Below are positions 18,106 through 26,111 of a DNA stretch of 64,000 nucleotides, piece by piece. The notes under the pieces are model-generated. The model made no database searches, was not told the DNA's origin, and saw only the letters and a list, made by a program, of their open reading frames with translations. The DNA is from Agrobacterium tumefaciens (GTDB taxonomy: Bacteria > Pseudomonadota > Alphaproteobacteria > Rhizobiales > Rhizobiaceae). The DNA is taken from NCBI RefSeq assembly GCF_009649785.1, contig NZ_WJOK01000008.1:1-64000 (forward strand), written 5' to 3'. The position numbers and the translations under genes were made by a program. How positions within the stretch are numbered: the first letter of the stretch is position 1; each line of letters starts with the position of its first letter.

Positions 18106-19155
18106 ATGAAGACGATCAAAGGCCCGGCGATTTTCCTCGCGCAATTTGTCGGGGACAAGGCACCCTTCGACACGCTGGACAATCTCGGCCAATGGGCGGC
18201 TTCCCTTGGTTACAAGGGCATTCAGGTGCCGACCGATCCCAAGCTCTTCGATCTTGAGAAAGCTGCCGCTTCCAAGGCTTATTGCGATGATATCAAGGGA
18301 CGTCTGGCCGAGACAGGCATCGAGATCACCGAGCTTTCAACCCATATTCAGGGTCAGCTCGTCGCTGTTCATCCTGCCTATGACGAGATGTTCGACGGTT
18401 TTGCGCCCGCCGAACTGCGCGGCAAACCGCAGGCGCGTCAGGAATGGGCGGTCAACCAGCTGAAGTGCGCGGCGAAAGCCTCGCAGCATCTGGGCCTCAA
18501 GAGCCATGCGAGTTTTTCCGGCGCGCTGGCGTGGCCTTTCGTTTATCCGTGGCCGCAGCGCCCCGCAGGTCTTGTCGAAATGGCCTTTGCTGAACTCGGC
18601 AAGCGCTGGACGCCCATTCTCGATACATTCGAGGAGAATGGCGTCGATCTCTGCTACGAGCTGCATCCCGGCGAAGACCTGCATGACGGCATTACCTTCG
18701 AGCGTTTTCTCGAAGCCACCGGCAATCATTCGCGCGCCAACATCCTTTATGATCCCTCGCACTTCGTGCTTCAGGCGATGGATTATCTTGATTTCATCGA
18801 TATCTACCACGAGCGCATCCGGGCCTTTCACGTCAAGGATGCCGAGTTCAATCCGACCGGCCGGTCCGGCGTCTATGGCGGTTATCAAGGCTGGGTCGAC
18901 CGGCCGGGGCGCTTTCGCTCACTCGGCGACGGGCATGTCGATTTCGGCGCGGTGTTTTCCAAGCTCACCCAATACGACTTCGAAGGATGGGCCGTGCTGG
19001 AATGGGAATGCGCGCTGAAACACCCGGAGGACGGGGCGCGTGAAGGTGTTGGCTTCATTGAAAATCACATCATCCGCGTGACTGAGCGGGCTTTCGACGA
19101 TTTCGCCAAAAGCGGCGTCGATGATGCCGCCAACCGTCGCCTTCTCGGGCTTTGA
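18106..19155 (+). CDS. Sugar phosphate isomerase/epimerase-family TIM barrel (cytoplasmic)
   Basis: 349 residues, AP_endonuc_2/xylose-isomerase-like TIM barrel, no signal peptide. A complete divalent-metal site can be read: Glu in CYELHPGED, Asp and His in LYDPSHF, His in AFHVKDAEF, and Glu in VLEWECAL. Family members include inosose dehydratase, epimerases, and enzymes acting on 3-keto-glycosides (for example levoglucosan and C-glycoside pathways). It lies between the regulator and an NAD(P)-type oxidoreductase, so it likely processes the imported sugar. An AAGGAG-like ribosome site precedes the ATG. The exact reaction is unknown. Confidence 0.85.
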   Translation: MKTIKGPAIFLAQFVGDKAPFDTLDNLGQWAASLGYKGIQVPTDPKLFDLEKAAASKAYCDDIKGRLAETGIEITELSTHIQGQLVAVHPAYDEMFDGFAPAELRGKPQARQEWAVNQLKCAAKASQHLGLKSHASFSGALAWPFVYPWPQRPAGLVEMAFAELGKRWTPILDTFEENGVDLCYELHPGEDLHDGITFERFLEATGNHSRANILYDPSHFVLQAMDYLDFIDIYHERIRAFHVKDAEFNPTGRSGVYGGYQGWVDRPGRFRSLGDGHVDFGAVFSKLTQYDFEGWAVLEWECALKHPEDGAREGVGFIENHIIRVTERAFDDFAKSGVDDAANRRLLGL

Positions 19156-19166
19156 AAGGGATAGAC

Positions 19167-20336
19167 ATGTCCTCCGCAACAGCAAGATTTAATAGCCGCC
19201 GCATTCGTCTCGGCATGGTGGGTGGCGGTCAGGGTGCCTTTATCGGCGCGGTGCATCGTATCGCCGCGCGGCTCGACGACCGTTACGAATTGGTCGCCGG
19301 TGCGCTTTCCTCCGACCCGGCACGCGCCAGCGCTTCGGCAACCCTGCTCGGCATTGCGCCCGAGCGGTCCTACGCTTCTTTTGAGGAGATGGCGTCGGCC
19401 GAGGCCGGTCGTGAAGACGGTATCGAGGCGGTCGCCATCGTCACTCCCAATCACCTGCATTTCGCCCCGTCCAAGGTCTTTCTCGAATCTGGCATCCACG
19501 TCATCTGCGACAAGCCCGTCACAGCGACGCTGGAGGAGGCCAAGGAGCTGGCGAATATCGTGAGGGCATCCGACAGGCTGTTCATCCTCACGCATAATTA
19601 CACCGGCTATGCCATGTTGCGGCAGATGCGGGAGATGGTTGCCAACGGTGCCATAGGCAAGCTGCGCCATGTCCAGGCCGAATATGCGCAGGACTGGCTG
19701 ACCGAAGCGGTTGAAAAGACCGGCGCAAAGGGAGCGGAATGGCGCACCGATCCGAGCCGCTCGGGCGCGGGCGGGGCAATCGGCGACATCGGCACCCACG
19801 CTTTCAACGCCGCCGCCTTCGTGACCGGTGAAATTCCCGCGAGCCTCTACGCAGATCTCACTTCCTTCGTTCCGGGCAGGCAGCTGGATGACAGCGCCAA
19901 TATTCTGCTGCGTTACGAAAGCGGCGCGAAGGGCATGCTCTGGGCAAGCCAGATCGCTGTCGGCAATGAAAACGCCCTGTCGCTCAGGGTCTATGGCGAT
20001 AAGGGCGGCCTTGAATGGCACCACCGCGTGCCGGACGAGCTGTGGTTCACACCTTACGGCGAGCCCAAGCGGCTGATTACGCGCAATGGCGCGGGCGCAG
20101 GCGCTGCCGCCAACCGCGTCAGCCGTGTGCCATCAGGGCACCCGGAGGGATATCTCGAGGGTTTTGCGACGATCTACCGTGAAGCCGCAGACGCAATCAT
20201 CGCAAAAAGGGAGGGAAAAGCAGCCGCCGGGGATGTGATTTATCCCGGCATAGAGGACGGCCTTGCGGGTCTCGCATTCATCGATGCGGCCGTGCGGTCC
20301 AGCCTGACCTCGTCCTGGGTAGAGATCGACATATAG
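19167..20336 (+). CDS. Gfo/Idh/MocA-family NAD(P)-dependent oxidoreductase
   Basis: 389 residues with an N-terminal Rossmann fold (GMVGGGQGAFIGAVHR) and the family catalytic Lys in the EKP-like motif, here CDKPVTATLEEA. An active-site His/Asp region is visible at IGDIGTHAFNAAAF. Such enzymes oxidise or reduce secondary hydroxyls of sugars and inositols, including C3 of glucosides. The ATG at 19167 has an AAAGGG site; an upstream TTG at 19152 overlapping the previous stop is less likely. It partners with the preceding isomerase gene. Confidence 0.88.
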   Translation: MSSATARFNSRRIRLGMVGGGQGAFIGAVHRIAARLDDRYELVAGALSSDPARASASATLLGIAPERSYASFEEMASAEAGREDGIEAVAIVTPNHLHFAPSKVFLESGIHVICDKPVTATLEEAKELANIVRASDRLFILTHNYTGYAMLRQMREMVANGAIGKLRHVQAEYAQDWLTEAVEKTGAKGAEWRTDPSRSGAGGAIGDIGTHAFNAAAFVTGEIPASLYADLTSFVPGRQLDDSANILLRYESGAKGMLWASQIAVGNENALSLRVYGDKGGLEWHHRVPDELWFTPYGEPKRLITRNGAGAGAAANRVSRVPSGHPEGYLEGFATIYREAADAIIAKREGKAAAGDVIYPGIEDGLAGLAFIDAAVRSSLTSSWVEIDI

Positions 20337-20464
20337 ATCACTGGATATCGGGGACTGACGACGCAGGGCATCGGAGGTTGTGCCCAGCATTACCCGACTG
20401 ATTGTTCGGAAGAGCACGGGCAGGCGTGTCGTCATATTGATCAAACGGAAAGGGAGTCACGCGT

Positions 20465-21319
20465 TTGAAAACGTTCAAGTCAAAATTCGCAAAGATGGCA
20501 TTCGTCGTCGGACTGGCGGCCGGTATCGCAAATCCGGTTTTTGCCGATGACAGCAAGACGCTGCCGATTGCCGCGCAGATGTACACACTGCGCAACGCCG
20601 GAACGCTTGAGGAGCAGCTTGCCATCCTCAACCGCGCGGGCGTTTCCGCCGTGGAAACGGTGGATATGCAGAAGGTCAGCGCCAGCGAGCTGAACGCGCT
20701 TCTGGAAAAGCACAAGATCAAGGTCATTTCCTCGCATGTGCCGATCGACAAGCTTCGCGGCAATCTCGACGATGTCATCACCGAGCAGAAGGCTGTCGGC
20801 AATCAGGTCGTGACCGTGCCGTTCCTCAAGCCCGAAGACCGCCCCAAGGACGCCGCAGGCTGGACAGCCTTCGGCAAGGAACTTGGCGGATATGCCGACA
20901 AGCTTTCCGCGGCTGGCCTCTCCATGGCCTATCACAACCATGATTTTGAAATGGTCAAGTTCGACGGCAAGACGGCGCTTGAACTGCTGCTCGATGCCGC
21001 GGGCCCGAAACTGCAGAGCGAACTCGACGTCGCCTGGGTGGCGCGCAGCGGCAATGATCCGGCTGAGTTCCTCGGCACTCTGAACGGTCGGGTTTTTGCA
21101 ATCCACGCCAAGGACAATGCACCGGCCGGCACGGCCGAAAACGAGCGCGGCTTTGCAACGATTGGCACCGGCGTTCTCGACTGGAAGACGATCCTGCCGG
21201 CGGCCAAACATGCCGGTGCACAATGGTTCATCCTTGAACACGACCTTCCGCTCGATGCCGAAGCGGTCGTGACCAAGGGCAACGCGTTCCTGAGCGAGCG
21301 CCTGCCGACCATTCAGTAA
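20465..21319 (+). CDS. Exported sugar isomerase/epimerase-fold protein
   Basis: 284 residues of the same TIM-barrel superfamily as the gene at 18106 but with an N-terminal Sec signal peptide (hydrophobic residues about 11-24, cleavage probably after VFA). The metal site is intact: Glu in HNHDFE, Asp in SELDVAW, His in AIHAKDN, Glu in FILEHDLP. A periplasmic member of this fold is not involved in sugar-phosphate chemistry; next to a periplasmic-type sugar dehydrogenase it may cleave, hydrate or isomerise an oxidised glycoside outside the cytoplasm. It begins with TTG after AAAGGGAG. Function unknown. Confidence 0.82.
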   Translation: MKTFKSKFAKMAFVVGLAAGIANPVFADDSKTLPIAAQMYTLRNAGTLEEQLAILNRAGVSAVETVDMQKVSASELNALLEKHKIKVISSHVPIDKLRGNLDDVITEQKAVGNQVVTVPFLKPEDRPKDAAGWTAFGKELGGYADKLSAAGLSMAYHNHDFEMVKFDGKTALELLLDAAGPKLQSELDVAWVARSGNDPAEFLGTLNGRVFAIHAKDNAPAGTAENERGFATIGTGVLDWKTILPAAKHAGAQWFILEHDLPLDAEAVVTKGNAFLSERLPTIQ

Positions 21320-21345
21320 ACACTACCAGTAAAACCAGAACCGCA

Positions 21346-21369
21346 CCCCGGCGGCCGGTTTCGCCGGGG
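21346..21369 (+). terminator. Stem-loop between the exported isomerase-like gene and the GMC dehydrogenase
   Basis: CCCCGGCG (21346-21353) pairs with CGCCGGGG (21362-21369) around an 8-base loop. No T-run follows, so it may attenuate or stabilise rather than end transcription. Confidence 0.45.
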
Positions 21370-21472
21370 CGCATAAGGTTCGACAGACGCATGATGAAGT
21401 TTCCGCCGCGTTGCGACGGGGAGCGCATTGTCTCGTCGACTTTTTACCCAAGTACCAATCGGAGGAGTTATC

Positions 21473-23158
21473 ATGGCGGACAATCATTATGATGCGATTG
21501 TTGTCGGTTCAGGCATAAGTGGAGGCTGGGCTGCAAAGGAACTCACGGAAAAAGGCCTGAAGGTTCTGCTGCTGGAGCGCGGCAGAAACATCGAGCACAT
21601 TACCGACTATCAGAATGCCGACAAGGAAGCCTGGGACTATCCCCATCGCAACCGCGCCACGCAGGAGATGAAGGCGAAGTATCCGGTGCTCAGCCGCGAC
21701 TATCTGCTGGAAGAGGCCACGCTCGGCATGTGGGCCGACGAGCAGGAAACGCCCTATGTCGAAGAAAAGCGTTTCGACTGGTTCCGTGGTTATCACGTCG
21801 GCGGCCGTTCGCTGCTGTGGGGACGCCAGACCTACCGCTGGTCGCAGACCGATTTCGAGGCCAATGCCAAAGAAGGGATCGCCGTTGACTGGCCGATCCG
21901 TTATCAGGACATTGCTCCCTGGTATGATTACGTCGAGCGTTTCGCCGGCATTTCCGGCAGCCGCGAAGGCCTGGACATTCTTCCTGATGGTGAATTCCTG
22001 CCGCCTATTCCGCTGAATTGCGTTGAAGAGGATGTGGCACGCCGGTTGAAAACCGCCTTTAAAGGCACGCGACACCTCATCAATTCGCGCTGCGCCAACA
22101 TCACCCAGGAACTTCCCGATCAGGAGCGCACGCGCTGCCAGTTCCGCAACAAGTGCCGGTTGGGCTGTCCTTTCGGCGGCTATTTCAGCACGCAGTCATC
22201 GACCCTGCCGGCGGCAGTCGCCACCGGAAATCTTACGCTCCGGCCTTTCTCCATCGTCAAGGAAATCCTTTACGACAAGGACAAGAAGAAGGCGCGCGGT
22301 GTCGAAATCATCGATGCCGAAACGAACCTGACCTATGAATACACCGCCGATGTGATCTTCCTCAACGCTTCGACGCTCAACTCGACCTGGGTTCTGATGA
22401 ACTCGGCCACAGACGTGTGGGAGGGAGGGCTCGGCAGCAGCTCGGGCGAACTCGGCCACAATGTGATGGACCACCATTTCCGCATGGGCGCCACCGGCGA
22501 GGTGGAAGGTTTCGAAGAGTTTTATTTCAAGGGCCGCCGCCCGGCGGGATTCTATATTCCCCGTTTCCGCAACACCGGCGACGACAAGCGGAGCTATCTG
22601 CGCGGTTTCGGTTATCAGGGATCCGCCAGCCGTTCGCGCTGGGAACGGGAAATCGCCGAACTCAACATCGGAGCCGACTACAAGGAAGCGCTGACCCAGC
22701 CGGGCGCCTGGACTATCGGCATGACTGCCTTCGGTGAAATGCTGCCTTATCACGAGAACCGCGTGAAGCTGGACCACGACAAGAAGGACAAATGGGGCCT
22801 GCCGGTCCTGTCGATGAATGTCGAGATGAAGCAGAACGAACTCGATATGCGCGAAGACATGGTCAATGACGCAGTCGAGATGTTCGAAGCGGTCGGCATC
22901 AAGAACGTCAAACCGTCGAGGGGCAGCTATGCGCCGGGCATGGGCATCCATGAAATGGGTACGGCTCGCATGGGACGCGACCCCAAAACTTCCGTGCTCA
23001 ATGGCAACAACCAGGTCTGGGATGCGCCGAACGTCTTTGTTACTGACGGTGCCTGCATGACTTCGGCCTCCTGCGTCAACCCGTCGCTTACCTACATGGC
23101 GCTGACGGCGCGTGCCGCGGAATTTGCCGTTTCCGAACGCAAGAAGGGGAATCTGTGA
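21473..23158 (+). CDS. GMC-family FAD-dependent sugar dehydrogenase, large subunit
   Basis: 561 residues. The N-terminal FAD site is VVGSGISGGWAAKELTEKG with the ribose-binding Glu in LLLERG. The C-terminal GMC domain contains HEMGTARMG and CVNPSLTYMAL. Cysteines at about residues 222, 228 and 232 (RCQFRNKCRLGCP) match the 3Fe-4S site of bacterial FAD glucose and fructose dehydrogenases. No signal peptide; partners of this type are carried out with their Tat-signal small subunit. The likely role is oxidation of a sugar or glycoside with electrons passed to cytochrome c. A GGAGGAG site fixes the ATG at 21473. The next gene overlaps by one base. Confidence 0.9.
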   Translation: MADNHYDAIVVGSGISGGWAAKELTEKGLKVLLLERGRNIEHITDYQNADKEAWDYPHRNRATQEMKAKYPVLSRDYLLEEATLGMWADEQETPYVEEKRFDWFRGYHVGGRSLLWGRQTYRWSQTDFEANAKEGIAVDWPIRYQDIAPWYDYVERFAGISGSREGLDILPDGEFLPPIPLNCVEEDVARRLKTAFKGTRHLINSRCANITQELPDQERTRCQFRNKCRLGCPFGGYFSTQSSTLPAAVATGNLTLRPFSIVKEILYDKDKKKARGVEIIDAETNLTYEYTADVIFLNASTLNSTWVLMNSATDVWEGGLGSSSGELGHNVMDHHFRMGATGEVEGFEEFYFKGRRPAGFYIPRFRNTGDDKRSYLRGFGYQGSASRSRWEREIAELNIGADYKEALTQPGAWTIGMTAFGEMLPYHENRVKLDHDKKDKWGLPVLSMNVEMKQNELDMREDMVNDAVEMFEAVGIKNVKPSRGSYAPGMGIHEMGTARMGRDPKTSVLNGNNQVWDAPNVFVTDGACMTSASCVNPSLTYMALTARAAEFAVSERKKGNL

Positions 23159-23718
23159 TGAACAGACGTGAACTGCTGAAACTGATAGCCATTGCCTCCG
23201 GTCTTCCGCTGATCGGCGCTGACGTGGTCACTGCGGCGGAAAACGCCGCCAAGCCCTCCGGCGACGTCCACGTGTTCAGCCCGGAGGAAATCCGGCTTCT
23301 GGACGAGGTGGCTGAAACGATTATCCCTCGCACATCCACCCCGGGTGCGAAGGACGCTGCCGTTGGCGCATTCATGGCAGTCTATGCGGCGGATTGTTAC
23401 ACGGGCGAACAGCGGAAACTCTTCCTCTCCGCTATGGCTGACATCGAAAACCGCAGCCGGACGGAATACAAGAAGGCGTTTCTGGAGCTGACGTCGCAGG
23501 AGCGGCAGACGCTGATTTCTGCGCTGGACAAACACGCCCGGGCGGAACAGACACCGACCGCACCGCATCCCTTCACACTCGTCAAGCAGCTGACGCTGCT
23601 CGGTTTCTTCACCTCGAAGATCGGCGCCACCGAGGTTCTCGTTTACGACGAAATCCCCGGCGGCTTTGAGACCTGCGTTCCCTACAAGAAGGGTACGCCC
23701 GCCTGGGGCACGACCTGA
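23158..23718 (+). CDS. Gluconate 2-dehydrogenase subunit 3-family protein (small subunit)
   Basis: 186 residues. The N-terminus NRRELLKLIA followed by a hydrophobic run is Tat-like and probably exports the complex with the large subunit. The body matches the gluconate_2-dh3 family (FSPEEIRLLDEVAETIIP near residue 40; the C-terminal region around GGFETCVPYKKGTPAWGTT). Small subunits of this type are required for folding and export of GMC dehydrogenases. The start overlaps the large-subunit stop by one base (TGATG). Confidence 0.88.
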   Translation: MNRRELLKLIAIASGLPLIGADVVTAAENAAKPSGDVHVFSPEEIRLLDEVAETIIPRTSTPGAKDAAVGAFMAVYAADCYTGEQRKLFLSAMADIENRSRTEYKKAFLELTSQERQTLISALDKHARAEQTPTAPHPFTLVKQLTLLGFFTSKIGATEVLVYDEIPGGFETCVPYKKGTPAWGTT

Positions 23719-23731
23719 ATTGAGAACAAGC

Positions 23732-23757
23732 CGCCCGCCTGCATTCGCAGGCGGGCG
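23732..23757 (+). terminator. Strong stem-loop between small subunit and cytochrome c genes
   Basis: An 11-bp perfect GC-rich stem, CGCCCGCCTGC (23732-23742) with GCAGGCGGGCG (23747-23757), encloses a 4-base loop. Downstream bases are not T-rich, so partial termination or message stabilisation is likely. Confidence 0.6.
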
Positions 23758-23786
23758 CGTTCATACGGCAGAACAAGGATGACACG

Positions 23787-24182
23787 ATGCGCAAGAGAAT
23801 GATCATCACGGCGGCAATGCTGGCAGCAAGCGCCATTCCCGCTTTTTCAGAGGGCGATGTTGCCAAGGGGGAGGCGGCCTTCAAGCGCTGTTCCGCCTGT
23901 CACGCCATCGGCGAGGGCGCGAAAAACAAGGTCGGCCCGCAGCTTAACGGGATCATCGGCCGCACTGCGGGCGGCGATCCGGACTATAATTACTCGAATG
24001 CGATGAAAAAAGCAGGCGGGGAAGGGATGGTGTGGACACCGGAGGAACTGCGAGACTTTCTCAGCGCTCCCAAGAAGAAAATCCCCGGAAACAAGATGGC
24101 CTTGGCGGGCATCAGCAAACCGGAAGAACTGGATAATCTTATCGCCTATATCGAAAGCGCGTCTTCGAAACCAGCCGAATGA
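23787..24182 (+). CDS. Class I cytochrome c (c2/c550-like), exported
   Basis: 131 residues with a Sec signal peptide (cleavage near PAFS, residue 22), one haem site CSACH near residue 35, and a probable axial Met in GNKMALAGI. Length and motifs are those of a small periplasmic electron carrier. Placed directly after the FAD dehydrogenase subunits, it is the likely acceptor of electrons from sugar oxidation on the way to a terminal oxidase. Confidence 0.92.
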   Translation: MRKRMIITAAMLAASAIPAFSEGDVAKGEAAFKRCSACHAIGEGAKNKVGPQLNGIIGRTAGGDPDYNYSNAMKKAGGEGMVWTPEELRDFLSAPKKKIPGNKMALAGISKPEELDNLIAYIESASSKPAE

Positions 24183-24260
24183 CAGCACGCCGTTTATCGA
24201 ACATCAAAACTCCTGCAGTTTTGAGACGATGACCACGACTTTACCCCAGCATATCCTGCG

Positions 24261-24301
24261 CGCCGAAGGCCTTGCCAAGGAATTGCCAAGGCCTTCCGGC
24301 G
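24261..24301. terminator. Long hairpin between cytochrome c and the convergent glucoamylase-like gene
   Basis: CGCCGAAGGCCTTG (24261-24274) pairs with CAAGGCCTTCCGGCG (24287-24301) with a single bulged base, giving a ~14-bp stem. It lies between convergent genes and probably ends transcription from at least one side. Confidence 0.5.
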
Positions 24302-24342
24302 TTGTCTTCAAGGATGCATTTGCGCTACTCAAACACCGGTTC

Positions 24343-25653
24343 TCAGGGGTCGGTCCGTCCTTCCTGCAGGCCAGACTTTTCGAAAGACCTGTCCTGATGG
24401 AAGCCCAGTTTGGCCAAGCCGTTTTTCACCTCCGGTGCGTTCATGAATAAATCCCAGATCAGGCCGCTGCGATAGTTTTCCATCATCGCAACAACAGGCC
24501 CTTGATTGATCGCAAGATGCGTTCCGGACACCCAGCCGGTTGAGGGCTGGAATGAATCCATGAGGCCAAAGCGGCCGATGAGTGCACCATTGTTCCATTG
24601 CAGAAAACGCAACGCCGCCTCGCGTGAGCGATGAGAAAAGAAGGGCATGCTAGAGAGGGCTGCCGTTGTCGCAATGATGCCGTCATCGTCGGTCGGAGAA
24701 TTTACGACATAGCCCTTTGGCCCATCACACGCAGACAGACCCCACCCGGCCTCACTTGGGTAGCGCGTGTGGCAGTAGCGGTAATTGATCATGCAATGCG
24801 CGTGAACCTGATCGAGATAGTCGTGACAATAAACATCGCCGAGACCGCGCGGATCGAGTGTGCAGAAGGAATAGTGCGAAAGGAAAAGCGGTCCTCCATA
24901 CGGCTGGCCAAGCGGCAGCCGAACACCGAGATACATCGATCCGTTCCGGATTTCGCCATCGCTTGCCCATCCGGAATGATAAGACTCGGCGCTGATTGCA
25001 TGCGTCGTTGATCCTGCCGCGAGCACATAACAGACAAGGGCCTCGTTCCAGCCCACAATCGGCAAGTTTTTCGCCCAGGCATACCGACGGCTCCAATGCC
25101 AGAACAGCGGCCCGGGCTTTCCCCTGGTAAACCAGCCCCACTCCACCGTCTCGACGATTTCATTTATGGACCGGCGTAAATCGATTTGGGAGGATGTCTG
25201 CGCGCCAAAAAACTGCCTGACGCAGATCAGCGCCTGAACCAGAAGAGCGGTTTCAACGAGATCTCCGCCGTCGTCGAATTTCGCGAAGGGTATCGTTCTT
25301 CCGCTGGACGCGTCGATAAAGTGAGGGAAGGCGCCATGAAAACGCTTCACACTTGCCAGCGATCTCAACATCCGGCTCGCCCGGGCGATGGCTTCCTGTT
25401 CGGTTATCCAAGAACGGCGGACACCAACAATGAGCGAAAGAAAACCAAACCCGATCCCGGAGACCGACGCGATCTCATGGATCGCAAGACCATCGGATCG
25501 CATACGATCCCGCGGTAGGCCACTCTCCGGATGGCTCCCGGACCAGAAATATTCAAAGGTATTGCGATGCAAACCATCAAGTTCAGCAGGTAATTTATCC
25601 GTCAATTCCAACCTCAGGGACCAGCGGCAATCAGTCGGCAGATCGACTGCCAA
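24343..25653 (-). CDS. Glucoamylase-family protein (COG5368; GH144-like)
   Basis: 436 residues of the putative glucoamylase family that includes endo-beta-1,2-glucanases (GH144). Typical blocks are an N-terminal RNTFEYFW, then GGDLVETALLVQALICVRQFF near residue 130, WFWHWSRRYAW-like LFWHWSRRYAW, DPRGLGDVYCHD, and a C-terminal NQGPVVAMMENYRSGLIWDLF. The expected acidic residues are present but not individually assignable. No signal peptide is seen, so it would act in the cytoplasm unless the true start differs. Rhizobia make cyclic beta-1,2-glucan, so sophoro-oligosaccharides are plausible substrates (inference). It is convergent with the oxidative sugar locus. Confidence 0.75.
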   Translation of the reverse strand: MAVDLPTDCRWSLRLELTDKLPAELDGLHRNTFEYFWSGSHPESGLPRDRMRSDGLAIHEIASVSGIGFGFLSLIVGVRRSWITEQEAIARASRMLRSLASVKRFHGAFPHFIDASSGRTIPFAKFDDGGDLVETALLVQALICVRQFFGAQTSSQIDLRRSINEIVETVEWGWFTRGKPGPLFWHWSRRYAWAKNLPIVGWNEALVCYVLAAGSTTHAISAESYHSGWASDGEIRNGSMYLGVRLPLGQPYGGPLFLSHYSFCTLDPRGLGDVYCHDYLDQVHAHCMINYRYCHTRYPSEAGWGLSACDGPKGYVVNSPTDDDGIIATTAALSSMPFFSHRSREAALRFLQWNNGALIGRFGLMDSFQPSTGWVSGTHLAINQGPVVAMMENYRSGLIWDLFMNAPEVKNGLAKLGFHQDRSFEKSGLQEGRTDP

Positions 25654-25727
25654 GCCTTATCCGACTCTGTCACCATCTCCAAATTTCAAGCGGAGCGGTG
25701 AATGCCGGTAGCCGCAAAAATTCTCGG

Positions 25728-26111
25728 CTACCGCAGCATCTGTCTTATCGTCTCCACGATCTGCTCTTCGCAGTAAGGTTTCGTAAAGAAAGCCGTATCA
25801 GCCGCGATCATATGACCGGGATCTTCGAGATGGCCGGAAACCAGGATAACTTTAATAGGGGGCCACCTGTCACGAATAATGGCTGCCAGTTGCAGGCCGT
25901 CGACGCCGCGTGGCATATCGATATCAGTGAAGACGATCCGAATGTCTGCGCGTGCCTCAAGGATATTAACCGCCTCCGTAGCATCTGCCGCAGCAAGCGC
26001 TGTGTATCCTGCGGTTTCAACCAGATCCACGGCGGCAAGGCGTAGCAGCGGCTCATCCTCGACGACGAGTATTGTTGCCACATCGGCAGCATTCGAGGTC
26101 ACGGTCATCAT
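25728..26111 (-). CDS. Single-domain response regulator
   Basis: 127 residues, one receiver domain with no output domain. Acidic pair near residues 18-20 (VVEDEP), phosphoacceptor Asp63 in FTDIDMP, Ser/Thr in LVSGH, conserved Lys in FTKPY. It is the last gene of the LOV/HWE operon; its ATG overlaps the TGA of the upstream kinase, indicating coupling. FixJ/CheY-type single receivers beside HWE kinases often act as phosphate sinks or in phosphorelays of stress responses. Confidence 0.9.
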   Translation of the reverse strand: MMTVTSNAADVATILVVEDEPLLRLAAVDLVETAGYTALAAADATEAVNILEARADIRIVFTDIDMPRGVDGLQLAAIIRDRWPPIKVILVSGHLEDPGHMIAADTAFFTKPYCEEQIVETIRQMLR

